From Halomonas elongata (lineage in GTDB: Bacteria; Pseudomonadota; Gammaproteobacteria; Pseudomonadales; Halomonadaceae): a stretch of DNA of 64,000 nt. Of the stretch, positions 27,890 through 36,233 are shown in pieces. Each line of letters begins with the position of its first letter. Positions within the stretch are counted from its first letter, which is position 1. The position numbers and the translations under genes are program-made. The notes beneath the pieces are model-generated. The model saw only the letters and a program-made list of their open reading frames with translations, was not told the DNA's origin and did no database searches. The stretch spans positions 56,392 through 120,391 of the forward strand of contig NZ_JAJQTQ010000013.1 of assembly GCF_029081005.1 (NCBI RefSeq), written 5' to 3'.

Positions 27890-28909
27890 ATGGCGGATAC
27901 CGTCAACCTGACATTGGATGAACTGGAGACGCTGAGCCGGGAGGTGCTGACACGGCACGGCTTCGACGAGGCGCATGCCGGCGCCATCACGCGCAGCGTC
28001 GTGGCGGCGCAGCGGGACGAATGTCATTCCCACGGGGTGTATCGATTGATCGGCTGCATCGAGACCCTGCAGCGGGGCGGCGTCAGCCCCGATGCGGTCC
28101 CCGAGATCTCCCGGGCGTCACCCGGTATCGTGCGTGCCGATGCCTGCCGGGGATGCTCGCTGCTGGCGTTCGAGCGGGCGCGGCCGACCCTGATCGACAC
28201 GGCGAGTACCAACGGTGTGGCGCTGCTGGCGCTCAACAACGCCTTCCACTTTTCGGCGCTGTGGCCCGAGGTGGAGTCCCTGGCGGAGGCGGGGCTGGTG
28301 GCCCTGGCGATGACGCCGAGCCATGCCTTCGTCGCGCCGGCGGGTGGCCACGCGCCCTTGCTCGGTACCAATCCTGTCGCCTTTTCCTGGCCGCGTCCCG
28401 ACACCTTTCCCTACACCTTCGATTTCGCCACCAGCGTGGTGGCGCGGGGGGAAATCGAACTGCATCGGCGCGCCGGCGATGCGATTCCCGAAGGCTGGGC
28501 CATCGATACGGACGGGCAATCGACCACCGATCCCGTCAAGGCGCTGGAAGGCGCGATGCTGCCGTTCGGGGGCTACAAGGGCTCGGCGCTGTCGATCATG
28601 ATCGAGCTGCTGGCGGGGCCGCTGATCGGCGACCTGCTGGGACACCAGACCCGGCCGGCCAGCGACGATGGCACGGGACGGCCCTGGCACGGCGAACTGA
28701 TCCTGGCGATCGATCCGCGGACCTTGCACGGCGACGATACGGATGGCCACCTGGCGCGTGCCGAAGCGTTGTTCGAGGGCGTGCTGGGGCAGGGGGCCCG
28801 GCTTCCCTCACAGCGACGCCATGCGGCGCGCCGGCGCAGCCGCGAGCAGGGTGTCACGATTCCCGAGACGCTGTATCAGGAGCTGGACGCCTTGCGTCGT
28901 CGGGCATAG
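27890..28909 (+). CDS. Ldh2-family NAD(P)H-dependent oxidoreductase
   Basis: A 339-residue member of the malate/L-lactate dehydrogenase family (type-2, non-Rossmann fold), which includes diketogulonate reductase, piperideine-2-carboxylate reductase and ureidoglycolate dehydrogenase. Family motifs include DECHSHGVYRL (catalytic His region, about 44-54), LALNNAFHFSALWPE, LLGTNPVAFSWPRP and LPFGGYKGSALSIMIELL. The ATG at 27890 follows AAGGAGAGG; a longer in-frame start lacks a ribosome site. It has no assigned step in the uronate pathway, so its substrate, probably a 2-keto acid or cyclic imine, is open. Confidence 0.85.
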   Translation: MADTVNLTLDELETLSREVLTRHGFDEAHAGAITRSVVAAQRDECHSHGVYRLIGCIETLQRGGVSPDAVPEISRASPGIVRADACRGCSLLAFERARPTLIDTASTNGVALLALNNAFHFSALWPEVESLAEAGLVALAMTPSHAFVAPAGGHAPLLGTNPVAFSWPRPDTFPYTFDFATSVVARGEIELHRRAGDAIPEGWAIDTDGQSTTDPVKALEGAMLPFGGYKGSALSIMIELLAGPLIGDLLGHQTRPASDDGTGRPWHGELILAIDPRTLHGDDTDGHLARAEALFEGVLGQGARLPSQRRHAARRRSREQGVTIPETLYQELDALRRRA

Positions 28910-28982
28910 CCATGGCCTGTGACGTCTGCCGACGCGCTCTCGTAACCTGAACGGGGGCGCGAGGGACGGTGAAGTCATCTGG

Positions 28983-29000
28983 TGTGATATATGATGAAAT
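28983..29000 (+). promoter_or_regulatory. Candidate autoregulatory operator, site 3
   Basis: TGTGATATATGA (28983-28994) matches the shared core TATGATGTATGA at 10 of 12 positions and lies about 190 bp upstream of the gntR ATG, in a 271-bp gap after the ldh gene. I found no clear -35/-10 pair here, so autoregulation is inferred from the similarity only. Confidence 0.42.
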
Positions 29001-29180
29001 GATGGAGGCTTCCATCACCGATGGTGCCATGATGGGTGAAGCATGATGGGTGAGGAAGGGTAAAACAATGACGATGATTCTGCGTCGTGTCGAGAGCAGG
29101 GGGCGAAGCGTAATCGCTGACCCGAGCACTCGGCTTCATTGCGTGAAGTGGCGCGGCGGTCAATGGCAAAAGGATGTGAG

Positions 29181-29915
29181 ATGACGGTGTCGAATTCATG
29201 GGGCGTCAAGCGCATCACTCGCGAGGGCAGCCTGTCCAAGGCGGTTCTTGAGCAGCTCGAGCGACGGATCACCTCGGGGGATACGCCGGTGGGCAGCAAG
29301 TTGCCCACCGAGAGCGAGTTGTGCGATGCCTTTGGCGTGAGTCGCACGGTGATTCGCGAAGCGATCACCCACCTCAAGTCGCTGGGGCTGGTCGAGACCC
29401 GCCGAGGGGTCGGGACGACGGTACTGCGTACCGACGTGGCCGAACCGCGACCGGCAGTGCATATCAGCCCCAGGACCGTCGAGGATATTCTCCAGGTCCT
29501 GGAGCTGCGGTTGACACTGGAACCCAGTGCCGCCGAACTGGCCGCGCTGCGGCATGACGGTGAAGACCGTGTGCGGCTGGAGGCGCGACATGCAGAGTTC
29601 GCCAAGGTGCAGGCCGGTCAGTCCCAGGCGCGTCGCGAGGATTTTGCCTTTCATCACGCCATCGTCAAGGCGACGCACAATGTGTTCTTCGATCGCTTCT
29701 ACGAGCCGTTGAGCGACAGCATGATCCCCCGCTCCAAGCTGCTCAGTGTCGATATCGACCCCAGCTCCTCGGCGCGCTACCTCGAGCTGGTGCATCAGGA
29801 GCATACCCGGATACTGGAAGCCATTCTCGATCGTGACGGCCCGGCGGCGCGCACGGCGATGCACGAGCACCTTGATCGCGCGCGGGACATGTACGCCCGC
29901 TATCGGGACAGCTGA
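29181..29915 (+). CDS. FadR/GntR-family transcriptional regulator (FCD domain)
   Basis: A 244-residue regulator. The N-terminal winged helix (about 14-80) contains LPTESELCDAFGVSRTVIRE and GLVETRRGVGTTV. The FCD effector domain (about 95-235) contains LELRLTLEPSAAELAA (Arg and Glu of the first helix), FAFHHAIVKATHN (metal-binding His pair) and later His residues in HQEHTRILEAI and MHEHLDRAR, the usual metal-plus-carboxylate site. The ATG at 29181 is seven bases after AAAGGA. Its location directly after the uronate/aldarate genes makes it the likely regulon repressor, with a sugar acid or keto-deoxy acid as inducer. Confidence 0.9.
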   Translation: MTVSNSWGVKRITREGSLSKAVLEQLERRITSGDTPVGSKLPTESELCDAFGVSRTVIREAITHLKSLGLVETRRGVGTTVLRTDVAEPRPAVHISPRTVEDILQVLELRLTLEPSAAELAALRHDGEDRVRLEARHAEFAKVQAGQSQARREDFAFHHAIVKATHNVFFDRFYEPLSDSMIPRSKLLSVDIDPSSSARYLELVHQEHTRILEAILDRDGPAARTAMHEHLDRARDMYARYRDS

Positions 29916-29924
29916 CGCGGGGGC

Positions 29925-30029
29925 TCAGCGCGCCAGCCAGAGTCCGACGACCACTGCAATGGCCACGGTAGTGAAGAAGACACGGTTGCGCAGGCGGGTG
30001 TCTCGGCGGGGTTTGTCGGGGCGGTGCAT
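29925..30029 (-). CDS. 34-residue single-pass membrane protein
   Basis: A short reading frame convergent with gntR, starting nine bases after GGAG on the minus strand. A basic N-terminus (MHRPDKPRRDTRLRNR) leads into one hydrophobic helix (VFFTTVAIAVVVGLWLAR) that reaches the C-terminus. The positive-inside pattern and ribosome site are what one expects of a genuine small membrane protein. I recognise no family, and homologues in related genomes would be needed for certainty. Confidence 0.6.
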   Translation of the reverse strand: MHRPDKPRRDTRLRNRVFFTTVAIAVVVGLWLAR

Positions 30030-30139
30030 CACAATGACTCCAGGGGCCGGTGGATGATCAGGGCGAAAGGTGACTTGGCGCATCATGGTATTCCCGTTAG
30101 CCTGCTATCACCAGACGGCCCGCCGAACCGGAAGATGCC

Positions 30140-30952
30140 ATGCCCCAGCCCGATATTGCCGCCCCCCTTGTCTTTGCCCATGCCAACGGCTTCCCCGGTC
30201 GAAGTTACCGTAGTTTCCTGACGCCGCTCGCGTCACGGTTCGATGTACGCCCCGTGGAGCAGCTCGGTCATCATCCCGACTTTCCCGTGGGGCACAACTG
30301 GTTGGCGCTGCGCGACGAGCTGCTGGCGCAGTTGCGGGAATGTTCCGGCCCGGTGATCGGCGTCGGCCACTCCATGGGCGGTGTACTGACGGCCATGGCG
30401 GCCGAGCAGGAACCGGAGCGCTTCCGTTGTGTGGTGATGCTCGATCCGCCCTTGATGCTGGGGCTCGACGCCATGGCCATGAAGGTGGCCAAGCGTCTCG
30501 GTTTCGTCGACCGGGTCACTCCGGCGGGCCGGACCCTGGGACGCCGTTCCCGTTGGCCGGACCGTGCGACCATGCGTGATTATCTGCGCCGTCGTGGCCT
30601 GTTTCGCCATTTCACCGATCAGGCCCTGGACGACTATATCGAAGGCGGCACCCAGGAACTCGAGGATGGAAGCGTGGTACTGCGCTACGACCCTGATATC
30701 GAAGTGGATATCTTCCGCCACCTGCCCGACCACCTGAGTGACCTGCCCGACAACGTGAAGGTACCGCTGGGGGTACTGGCCGGTCGCGAGTCCGACCTGC
30801 TCACGCCGCGCCGACAGCGCCGCCTGGGACGCCGAGGTGTCAGTGTCGCCCAGGTGTCCGGCGGCCACATGTTTCCCATGGAGCATCCGCAGGCGACCCG
30901 TGAGGCCCTGCTAGCCATGCTCGATACCCTGCTGGGAAGTGCCGGGCGATGA
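30140..30952 (+). CDS. Alpha/beta hydrolase
   Basis: A 270-residue alpha/beta-hydrolase-fold protein. LVFAHANGFPGRSYRSFL (about 10-27) is the oxyanion-hole region in the HANGFPG style. IGVGHSMGGVLTAMAA (about 72-87) contains the nucleophile Ser. An Asp in GRESDLL and the final His in SGGHMFPMEHP complete a likely triad. The lid region around 110-170 is basic. Substrate unknown. The next hydrolase overlaps its stop codon by four bases, so the two form a unit. Confidence 0.85.
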   Translation: MPQPDIAAPLVFAHANGFPGRSYRSFLTPLASRFDVRPVEQLGHHPDFPVGHNWLALRDELLAQLRECSGPVIGVGHSMGGVLTAMAAEQEPERFRCVVMLDPPLMLGLDAMAMKVAKRLGFVDRVTPAGRTLGRRSRWPDRATMRDYLRRRGLFRHFTDQALDDYIEGGTQELEDGSVVLRYDPDIEVDIFRHLPDHLSDLPDNVKVPLGVLAGRESDLLTPRRQRRLGRRGVSVAQVSGGHMFPMEHPQATREALLAMLDTLLGSAGR

Positions 30953-31824
30953 TGCCGGAAGCGTCCATGCGTCTCGCCGACGGTCGACTGGCCGCCCTGT
31001 CCTGGGGCGATGCGCGGGCACCGACCTGGCTTGCCCTGCACGGCTGGCTCGACAACGCCGCCAGCTTCGCGCGGCTCGCGCCTCTGCTGGTCGAGCGCCT
31101 GGGAATCCGCATCGTGGCGCTGGACTTCGCGGGCCATGGCCATTCCCGTCATCTGACCGGGGAGGGGCATTATGCCCTCTGGGACTACTGTCACGACGTG
31201 CTCGATGCCCTCGATGCACTGGGCCTGGAGCGTATCCCGTTGCTGGCGCACTCCATGGGGGCCGGGGTGGCCTGTCTGCTTGCGGCCAGCCTGCCGGAAC
31301 GGGTCGAGAACCTGACCCTGATCGATGGCCTTGGCGCGGTCACCACTGCCCCTTCGGCCTCGCCACGGCAACTGCGCAAGGGCCTGATGGCCCGTCGGCG
31401 GTCACGCTCGACGGCGCCACGCTATGCTGATATCGAAAGCGCCGTGGCGGCACGGGTGGCCGGCAGTGCCACGCCGATCGATGCGGAGACCGCTGCGCCG
31501 CTGGTCGAGCGGAATCTGGAGGCTCTGGCATGGGGCGAATGGCGGTTGCGCAGCGACCCACGCCTTCGCTGGGCCTCGCCGGTTCGGCTCACGCCCGATC
31601 AGGTGTTGGCCGTGCTGGGCGCCATCCGTTGCGGTGTACTGTTGATCGAGGGAGAGCACGGTATTCTCGCCGAACGCGAGGGCATGGCGCGGGGAAGGGC
31701 GGCGGTCGCCGATCTGACGAGGCGAGTGTTGCCGGGCGGTCATCATCTGCACCTGGAGCCGGAGCGGGTCGATGCCGTCGCCGAGGCGATCGCGGCGCAT
31801 GTTCAGGGCGTCGATCGATCCTGA
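30949..31824 (+). CDS. Alpha/beta hydrolase
   Basis: A 291-residue hydrolase. LALHGWLDNAASFARLAPLL (about 28-47) is the HGW/oxyanion region, VALDFAGHGHS follows, and LLAHSMGAGVACLLAA (about 97-112) holds the nucleophile. Late residues LPGGHHLHLEPE carry the catalytic His. The HGWLDN and HSMG pattern is that of proteobacterial esterases related to serine hydrolase-like proteins. It begins within the preceding stop codon (ATGA), and the patatin gene follows by about 15 bp. Confidence 0.84.
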   Translation: MMPEASMRLADGRLAALSWGDARAPTWLALHGWLDNAASFARLAPLLVERLGIRIVALDFAGHGHSRHLTGEGHYALWDYCHDVLDALDALGLERIPLLAHSMGAGVACLLAASLPERVENLTLIDGLGAVTTAPSASPRQLRKGLMARRRSRSTAPRYADIESAVAARVAGSATPIDAETAAPLVERNLEALAWGEWRLRSDPRLRWASPVRLTPDQVLAVLGAIRCGVLLIEGEHGILAEREGMARGRAAVADLTRRVLPGGHHLHLEPERVDAVAEAIAAHVQGVDRS

Positions 31825-31838
31825 AGGAGGAGATGACC

Positions 31839-32852
31839 ATGGCCGAACAACATGCCGATGAGGAAAGCGGCCGGCGCGTGGTGCTGGCACTGGGCAGCGG
31901 TGGTGCCCGTGGCTATGCGCACATCGGGATCATCGAGGAGCTCGAGGCACGGGGCTACGAGATCGTGGCCTTGTCGGGCTGTTCCATGGGGGCGCTGGTG
32001 GCCGGCGTCTACGCGGCGGGTGAGCTGGAGGCCTATCGTGACTGGGTCTGCCGCCTGGATTATTTCGATGTGCTGCGCCTCGTCGATGTCACCTGGAGCC
32101 CGATGGGGGCCATGAAGGCCAGCAAGGTGATGAGCAAGCTCGAGGAACTGGTCGGCGACACCCTGATCGAGGATCTGCCGATTCCGGTGACCACCGTGGC
32201 CACCGATCTGACTCGCCAGCGTGAAGTCTGGTTCCAGTCCGGCCCCCTGCTGCAGGCCGTTCGCGCTTCCATCGCGGTACCGGGCGTGATCACGCCGGTC
32301 TATCGAGGCGCTCAGGTGCTGGTGGACGGCGGCCTGCTCAATCCACTGCCGGTGATGCCGGCGGTGGGCGTGCGTGCGGATTTCCTCATGGCGGTCAACG
32401 CCACTGCTCACACCTCGCGGCCGGTGACGCTGGAATCCTTGTTGCCGCCCGAGGAAGCCGCCGAGGAGCAGGCTCGCGAGAAAGAACGTGATCGTTCCGG
32501 TGCGGTCGATTTCGGCGGCTGGATGGAGGGCGTGCGGGGTGCGACCCGTCGACTCTTCGATGGGTTCGGTAGCGGGGATGACGACGCCGAAAAGGTCAAG
32601 CAGGAACGCGACCGCCATGCCTGGGGGCGCCTCGACATGATGCTGGCCTCCTTCGACATCGCCCAGGGCGCGATCGCCAATTACCGGCTGGCGGGCTATC
32701 CGCCGGACGTGCTGGTCGAGATCCCCAAGACGGTCTGCGGTGCCTACGAATTCCACCGCGCCGAGGCGCTGATACGCCTGGGGCGGCACCTGGCCAGGGA
32801 AGCGCTGGATCGGCGCGAGCGTGAGATCGAGGTGGGCGCGTCGCCCTCTTAG
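31839..32852 (+). CDS. Patatin-like phospholipase (RssA type)
   Basis: A 337-residue cytosolic patatin-fold acyl hydrolase. LALGSGGARGYAHIGIIEEL (about 16-35) is the oxyanion loop, LSGCSMGALVAGVYAAGEL carries the GxSxG nucleophile Ser, and LVDGGLLNPLPV provides the catalytic Asp. The C-terminal region is charged and variable. The ATG at 31839 is eight bases after AAGGAGG; the in-frame ATG at 31833 is too close to it. The TAG stop uses the first G of a MITE: without the element the stop would read TAA. Confidence 0.88.
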   Translation: MAEQHADEESGRRVVLALGSGGARGYAHIGIIEELEARGYEIVALSGCSMGALVAGVYAAGELEAYRDWVCRLDYFDVLRLVDVTWSPMGAMKASKVMSKLEELVGDTLIEDLPIPVTTVATDLTRQREVWFQSGPLLQAVRASIAVPGVITPVYRGAQVLVDGGLLNPLPVMPAVGVRADFLMAVNATAHTSRPVTLESLLPPEEAAEEQAREKERDRSGAVDFGGWMEGVRGATRRLFDGFGSGDDDAEKVKQERDRHAWGRLDMMLASFDIAQGAIANYRLAGYPPDVLVEIPKTVCGAYEFHRAEALIRLGRHLAREALDRREREIEVGASPS

Positions 32853-32926
32853 GAAATACTGAATAAATCGCCGGGCACCGCGTAAGAACGCGATTTGCAT
32901 GCGCAGGCATTTAAGAGGGTGTTTCC
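32852..32926. mobile_element. 75-bp MITE with IS5-like ends and CTTA target duplication
   Basis: The termini are imperfect inverted repeats (GGAAATACTGAATAAAT at the left; GGAAACACCCTCTTAAAT read from the right). The flanks are CTTA at 32848-32851 and CTTA at 32927-32930, a 4-bp duplication. The terminal GGAA...TGAATAA resembles IS5-family ends. Inverted, it matches the 143-bp element at 44508-44650 except for an internal 68-bp difference. It sits exactly between the stop codons of two convergent genes. Confidence 0.85.
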
Positions 32927-32927
32927 C

Positions 32928-33494
32928 TTAACGTTGACGTCGCAGCAGCACATAGACCGCGCCGGTACCGCCATCGACGTCGGTGGCCGAGCAGAAGGCC
33001 AGCACGCTGGGCCATTCGCGCAACCAGGCGTTGACGTGGCTCTTGAGTACCGGGTAATCGGAGGTGGCGCCCCAGGCCTTGCCATGCACGACCAGTACGC
33101 AACGGGCGCGTTCGGCTTCGGCATCGCGCAGGAAGGTTTCGAGTTCCAGCCGGGCCTCGTCGACGGTATGGCCATGCAGATCCAGCCCCGCTTCCCAGGC
33201 GATCCGGCCGCGCTTGAGCTGGCTGCGGGTGCGATAGGGCAGGTCGGGCAGGGCGAAATCGAGATACGCCGAGGGCCTGACGGCCTCGACGCGACCATCG
33301 GAGGTGCGACCGGTGGCGTGGTCCGAGCCGGCGTCGGTGGCCGCTGCGCGCCGTGCCCGGGCGGCCTCGTCCTCCCGGCGTGGACGGCCCGGGTCGGCGC
33401 GGTTGCTCTGCAGCGGACGCACGCCGGCCTCGCTCAGCGCCTGGCGGAAGGCACTGATGTCATCGGCGTCCGGCTGGTAGCGGCGTCGGCTCAT
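32928..33494 (-). CDS. Smr-domain endonuclease-like protein
   Basis: A 188-residue protein with a charged N-terminal half and a C-terminal Smr (MutS2-related) domain, as in SmrA/SmrB. LDLHGHTVDEARLELETFL (about 97-115) is the LDxHG signature, VVHGKAWGA (about 129-137) the second conserved loop, and GGTGAVYVLLRR the final strand. Smr domains cut nucleic acids; E. coli SmrB acts at collided ribosomes. The ATG at 33494 gives the normal family length, and upstream in-frame residues are not conserved. Its TAA stop lies in the target-site copy of a MITE. Confidence 0.9.
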   Translation of the reverse strand: MSRRRYQPDADDISAFRQALSEAGVRPLQSNRADPGRPRREDEAARARRAAATDAGSDHATGRTSDGRVEAVRPSAYLDFALPDLPYRTRSQLKRGRIAWEAGLDLHGHTVDEARLELETFLRDAEAERARCVLVVHGKAWGATSDYPVLKSHVNAWLREWPSVLAFCSATDVDGGTGAVYVLLRRQR

Positions 33495-33591
33495 GTCGTG
33501 GCTCGCATGGTCCTGAAAAGGGGCCAGTATACCGGCCCTGGCGTGGCTGTGAACCGCCGCCGAGGGTACAATCGGGGGCCAGTCGCTTCCC

Positions 33592-34572
33592 ATGCAACCG
33601 CCAACAGGATCCCTCGTGGCCGAATCCGTCTGTTCTTCATCGACTTCCACCCTGGCGCTCGACGACGCCGAGATTGCCGAGGGGCTGATCTCCCTGCGGG
33701 ATTGCCTGCGCTGGGCCACCAGCGAGTTTCATCTGGCCGGCCTGCATTACGGCCATGGTACCGATTCCGCCTGGGACGAGGCGGTGGCCCTGACGCTCGG
33801 TGCCCTGCATCTGCCATGGAATGTCGATCCCGGCGTGCTCGATGCGCGCCTTCTGCCCGTGGAGCGTCGTCGTATCGTCGGGCTCGTCAGGGAGCGCATC
33901 GGTAGCCGTCGCCCTTTGCCCTATCTGTTGGGTGAGGCCTTCTTCGCCGGTGTGCCGTTCAATGTCGACGAGCGGGTACTGATCCCGCGGTCGCCCATCG
34001 CCGAGCTGATCGAGCATGGCTTCGGCGCCTGGTTCCCCGTCGAGCCGCCGGCACGGGTACTGGACCTGTGCACCGGCTCCGGCTGCATCGGCATCGCGAC
34101 CGCCCTGCACCTGCCCACCTGTGAGGTCGATCTGGCCGATGTCAGTGCCGATGCCCTGACGGTGGCGCGCCAGAACGTCAACCGTCACGATGTCGGCGAC
34201 CGAGTGCAGGCCGTCGCGTCGGACGTCTTCGACGGCCTCGAGGGCCGACGTTACGATCTGATCGTCGCCAATCCGCCTTATGTCGATGCCCGGGACCTGG
34301 CCACCATGCCCGCCGAGTTTCGCCACGAGCCGGGGCTGGCCCTGGGCGCGGGGGCCGATGGCCTGGACATCGTGCGGCGCATCCTGCGTCAGTCCCGCGA
34401 ACACCTGACCGACGATGGTGTGCTGATCGTCGAGGTCGGTAACTCCGATCACCACCTGGAGGCCGCCTTTCCCGAGGTTCCCTTCCTGTGGCTGGAATTC
34501 GAGCGCGGCGGTCAGGGTGTCTTCGCGCTGACCGCCGCGGAACTCGACGCCCATGCGGCGTCCTTCGCCTGA
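33592..34572 (+). CDS. prmB: Ribosomal protein uL3 glutamine methyltransferase
   Basis: A 326-residue SAM-dependent N5-glutamine methyltransferase that modifies ribosomal protein L3. The PrmB N-terminal helical domain includes [31 protein letters not shown] and [16 protein letters not shown] follow. [17 protein letters not shown] is SAM motif I, and [11 protein letters not shown] carries the catalytic NPPY. The YGHGTD and RSPIAELI features favour PrmB over HemK/PrmC. The gene immediately precedes aroC, a conserved order in gammaproteobacteria. Confidence 0.94.
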   Translation: MQPPTGSLVAESVCSSSTSTLALDDAEIAEGLISLRDCLRWATSEFHLAGLHYGHGTDSAWDEAVALTLGALHLPWNVDPGVLDARLLPVERRRIVGLVRERIGSRRPLPYLLGEAFFAGVPFNVDERVLIPRSPIAELIEHGFGAWFPVEPPARVLDLCTGSGCIGIATALHLPTCEVDLADVSADALTVARQNVNRHDVGDRVQAVASDVFDGLEGRRYDLIVANPPYVDARDLATMPAEFRHEPGLALGAGADGLDIVRRILRQSREHLTDDGVLIVEVGNSDHHLEAAFPEVPFLWLEFERGGQGVFALTAAELDAHAASFA

Positions 34573-34592
34573 TTCGTCATTGAGGAGCGCCC

Positions 34593-35678
34593 ATGTCCGG
34601 CAACACCTTCGGCAAGCTGTTCACCGTCACCACCTTCGGCGAGAGCCATGGACCGGCGCTCGGCGCCATCGTCGATGGCTGCCCGCCGGGCGTGCCGATC
34701 GACGAGGAGACCCTGCAGCGTGACCTGGACCGTCGCCGGCCGGGTTCCTCGCGGCATACCACTCAGCGCCGCGAGCCCGATCGGGTGCGCCTGTTGTCCG
34801 GCGTCTTCGAGGGGGTGACCACCGGGACCTCCATCGGTCTGTTGATCGAGAACACCGACCAGCGATCCAAGGACTATTCGCGGATCAAGGACCAGTTCCG
34901 CCCGGCCCACGCCGACTATACCTATCATCATAAATACGGCATCCGTGACTACCGGGGCGGGGGCCGTTCCAGTGCGCGTGAAACCGCCATGCGCGTGGCG
35001 GCCGGCGCCATCGCCAAGCAATATCTGGCCAGCCAGGGCATCCGGGTGCGCGGCTACATGAGTCAGCTCGGCCCGATCTCCATCGACTTCAAGCAGTGGG
35101 AATCGGTGGACGACAACCCCTTCTTTTGTCCCGATCCGGACAAGGTGCCCGAGCTCGAGGCCTACATGGACCAGCTGCGGCGTGACCAGGATTCAGTGGG
35201 AGCGCGAATTTCGGTAGTCGCCGAGGGCGTGCCGCCGGGACTGGGCGAGCCGGTCTTCGATCGTCTCGATGCCGAGCTGGCACATGGTCTGATGAGCATC
35301 AATGCCGTGAAGGGCGTGGAGATTGGCGACGGTTTCGCTTCGGTGGCCCAGCGGGGCAGCGAGCACCGCGATGAGATGTCGCCCGAAGGCTTTCTCTCCA
35401 ATCATGCCGGCGGTGTCCTGGGCGGGATTTCCAGTGGCCAGACGGTCATCGCGCACCTGGCACTCAAACCGACCTCCAGCATCACCATTCCGGGACGTTC
35501 CATCGATGTCACTGGTGCCCCGGTGGAGGTGGTCACCCGAGGGCGCCACGATCCCTGTGTCGGCATTCGTGCCACGCCCATCGCCGAGGCGATGATGGCG
35601 CTGACCCTGATGGACCATCTCTTGCGACATCGTGGTCAGAATCAGGACGTGGCGGTATCGACGCCCAGATTGTCCTGA
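34593..35678 (+). CDS. aroC: Chorismate synthase
   Basis: A 361-residue enzyme, last step of the shikimate pathway: 5-enolpyruvylshikimate 3-phosphate to chorismate, needing reduced FMN. Signatures are [17 protein letters not shown] (about 11-27), [19 protein letters not shown] (about 123-141) and the late [20 protein letters not shown]. Chorismate from here feeds the trp genes at the end of the window, though these are not linked in an operon. It starts 20 bp after prmB and is probably co-transcribed. Confidence 0.97.
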   Translation: MSGNTFGKLFTVTTFGESHGPALGAIVDGCPPGVPIDEETLQRDLDRRRPGSSRHTTQRREPDRVRLLSGVFEGVTTGTSIGLLIENTDQRSKDYSRIKDQFRPAHADYTYHHKYGIRDYRGGGRSSARETAMRVAAGAIAKQYLASQGIRVRGYMSQLGPISIDFKQWESVDDNPFFCPDPDKVPELEAYMDQLRRDQDSVGARISVVAEGVPPGLGEPVFDRLDAELAHGLMSINAVKGVEIGDGFASVAQRGSEHRDEMSPEGFLSNHAGGVLGGISSGQTVIAHLALKPTSSITIPGRSIDVTGAPVEVVTRGRHDPCVGIRATPIAEAMMALTLMDHLLRHRGQNQDVAVSTPRLS

Positions 35679-35754
35679 GCGGAATGTCCCGGACGGGCGG
35701 ACTGCTACACTGGGTAAGTGTCATCTCATTCACTTCGGCCAGGCGAGGCGCCCC

Positions 35755-36117
35755 ATGAAGATCAACGTCGAGTTCGATTTGACTCCCGATGAATTCCGCC
35801 GGGCACTTGGACTGCCCGATGTGGAAGCGTTTCAGCAGGATCTGCTGGAGCGCATCCAGAAACAGATGGAATCCGGTGTCGAGGGCTATGACCCCATGAG
35901 CCTGATGCAGCCCTTCCTCCAGCAGCCGCTCTTCCAGCAGGGCATGGCCAACTTCGGTAACTATCAGCAGATGATGATGGATATGCTGAGCCGTGCCGCT
36001 TCGGGAGCCGGCCAGGGCAAGGGAGACGCCCCGGATGAAACGCCCACCGGCGCGTCCGGGCAAACCGACAAGGCGTCTTCGGCCAGCGCGCGGTCGCGGA
36101 GTCGGCGCAACAGCTGA
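35755..36117 (+). CDS. DUF6489-like small protein upstream of phasin gene
   Basis: A 120-residue protein. MKINVEFDLTPDEFRRALGL (1-20), followed by PDVEAFQQDLLERI, is the family-like N-terminus. The centre is rich in Gln and Met (FLQQPLFQQGMANF, YQQMMMDML), and the last 35 residues are low-complexity Ser/Ala/Lys/Arg. No signal or membrane segment. I recall this N-terminus from DUF6489, whose function is unknown. Placement directly before phaP and phaC suggests a link to PHA granules, by inference only. Confidence 0.72.
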   Translation: MKINVEFDLTPDEFRRALGLPDVEAFQQDLLERIQKQMESGVEGYDPMSLMQPFLQQPLFQQGMANFGNYQQMMMDMLSRAASGAGQGKGDAPDETPTGASGQTDKASSASARSRSRRNS

Positions 36118-36153
36118 GCTGTCCCTCCTTCGGCGGAGCACGTCGTCATTATC

Positions 36154-36182
36154 TTGCAACGGTCGGCATGCCAGACTAGTCT
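36154..36182 (+). promoter_or_regulatory. Candidate sigma-70 promoter of phaP
   Basis: TTGCAA (36154-36159), a 17-bp spacer, TAGTCT (36177-36182), about 50 bp upstream of the phaP ATG. The match is moderate and nothing independent supports it. Confidence 0.4.
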
Positions 36183-36233
36183 TTGTGCAGTGCAGCACGC
36201 GTTTCATCCGCTTTCCTCGAGGAGGAACTGGCC

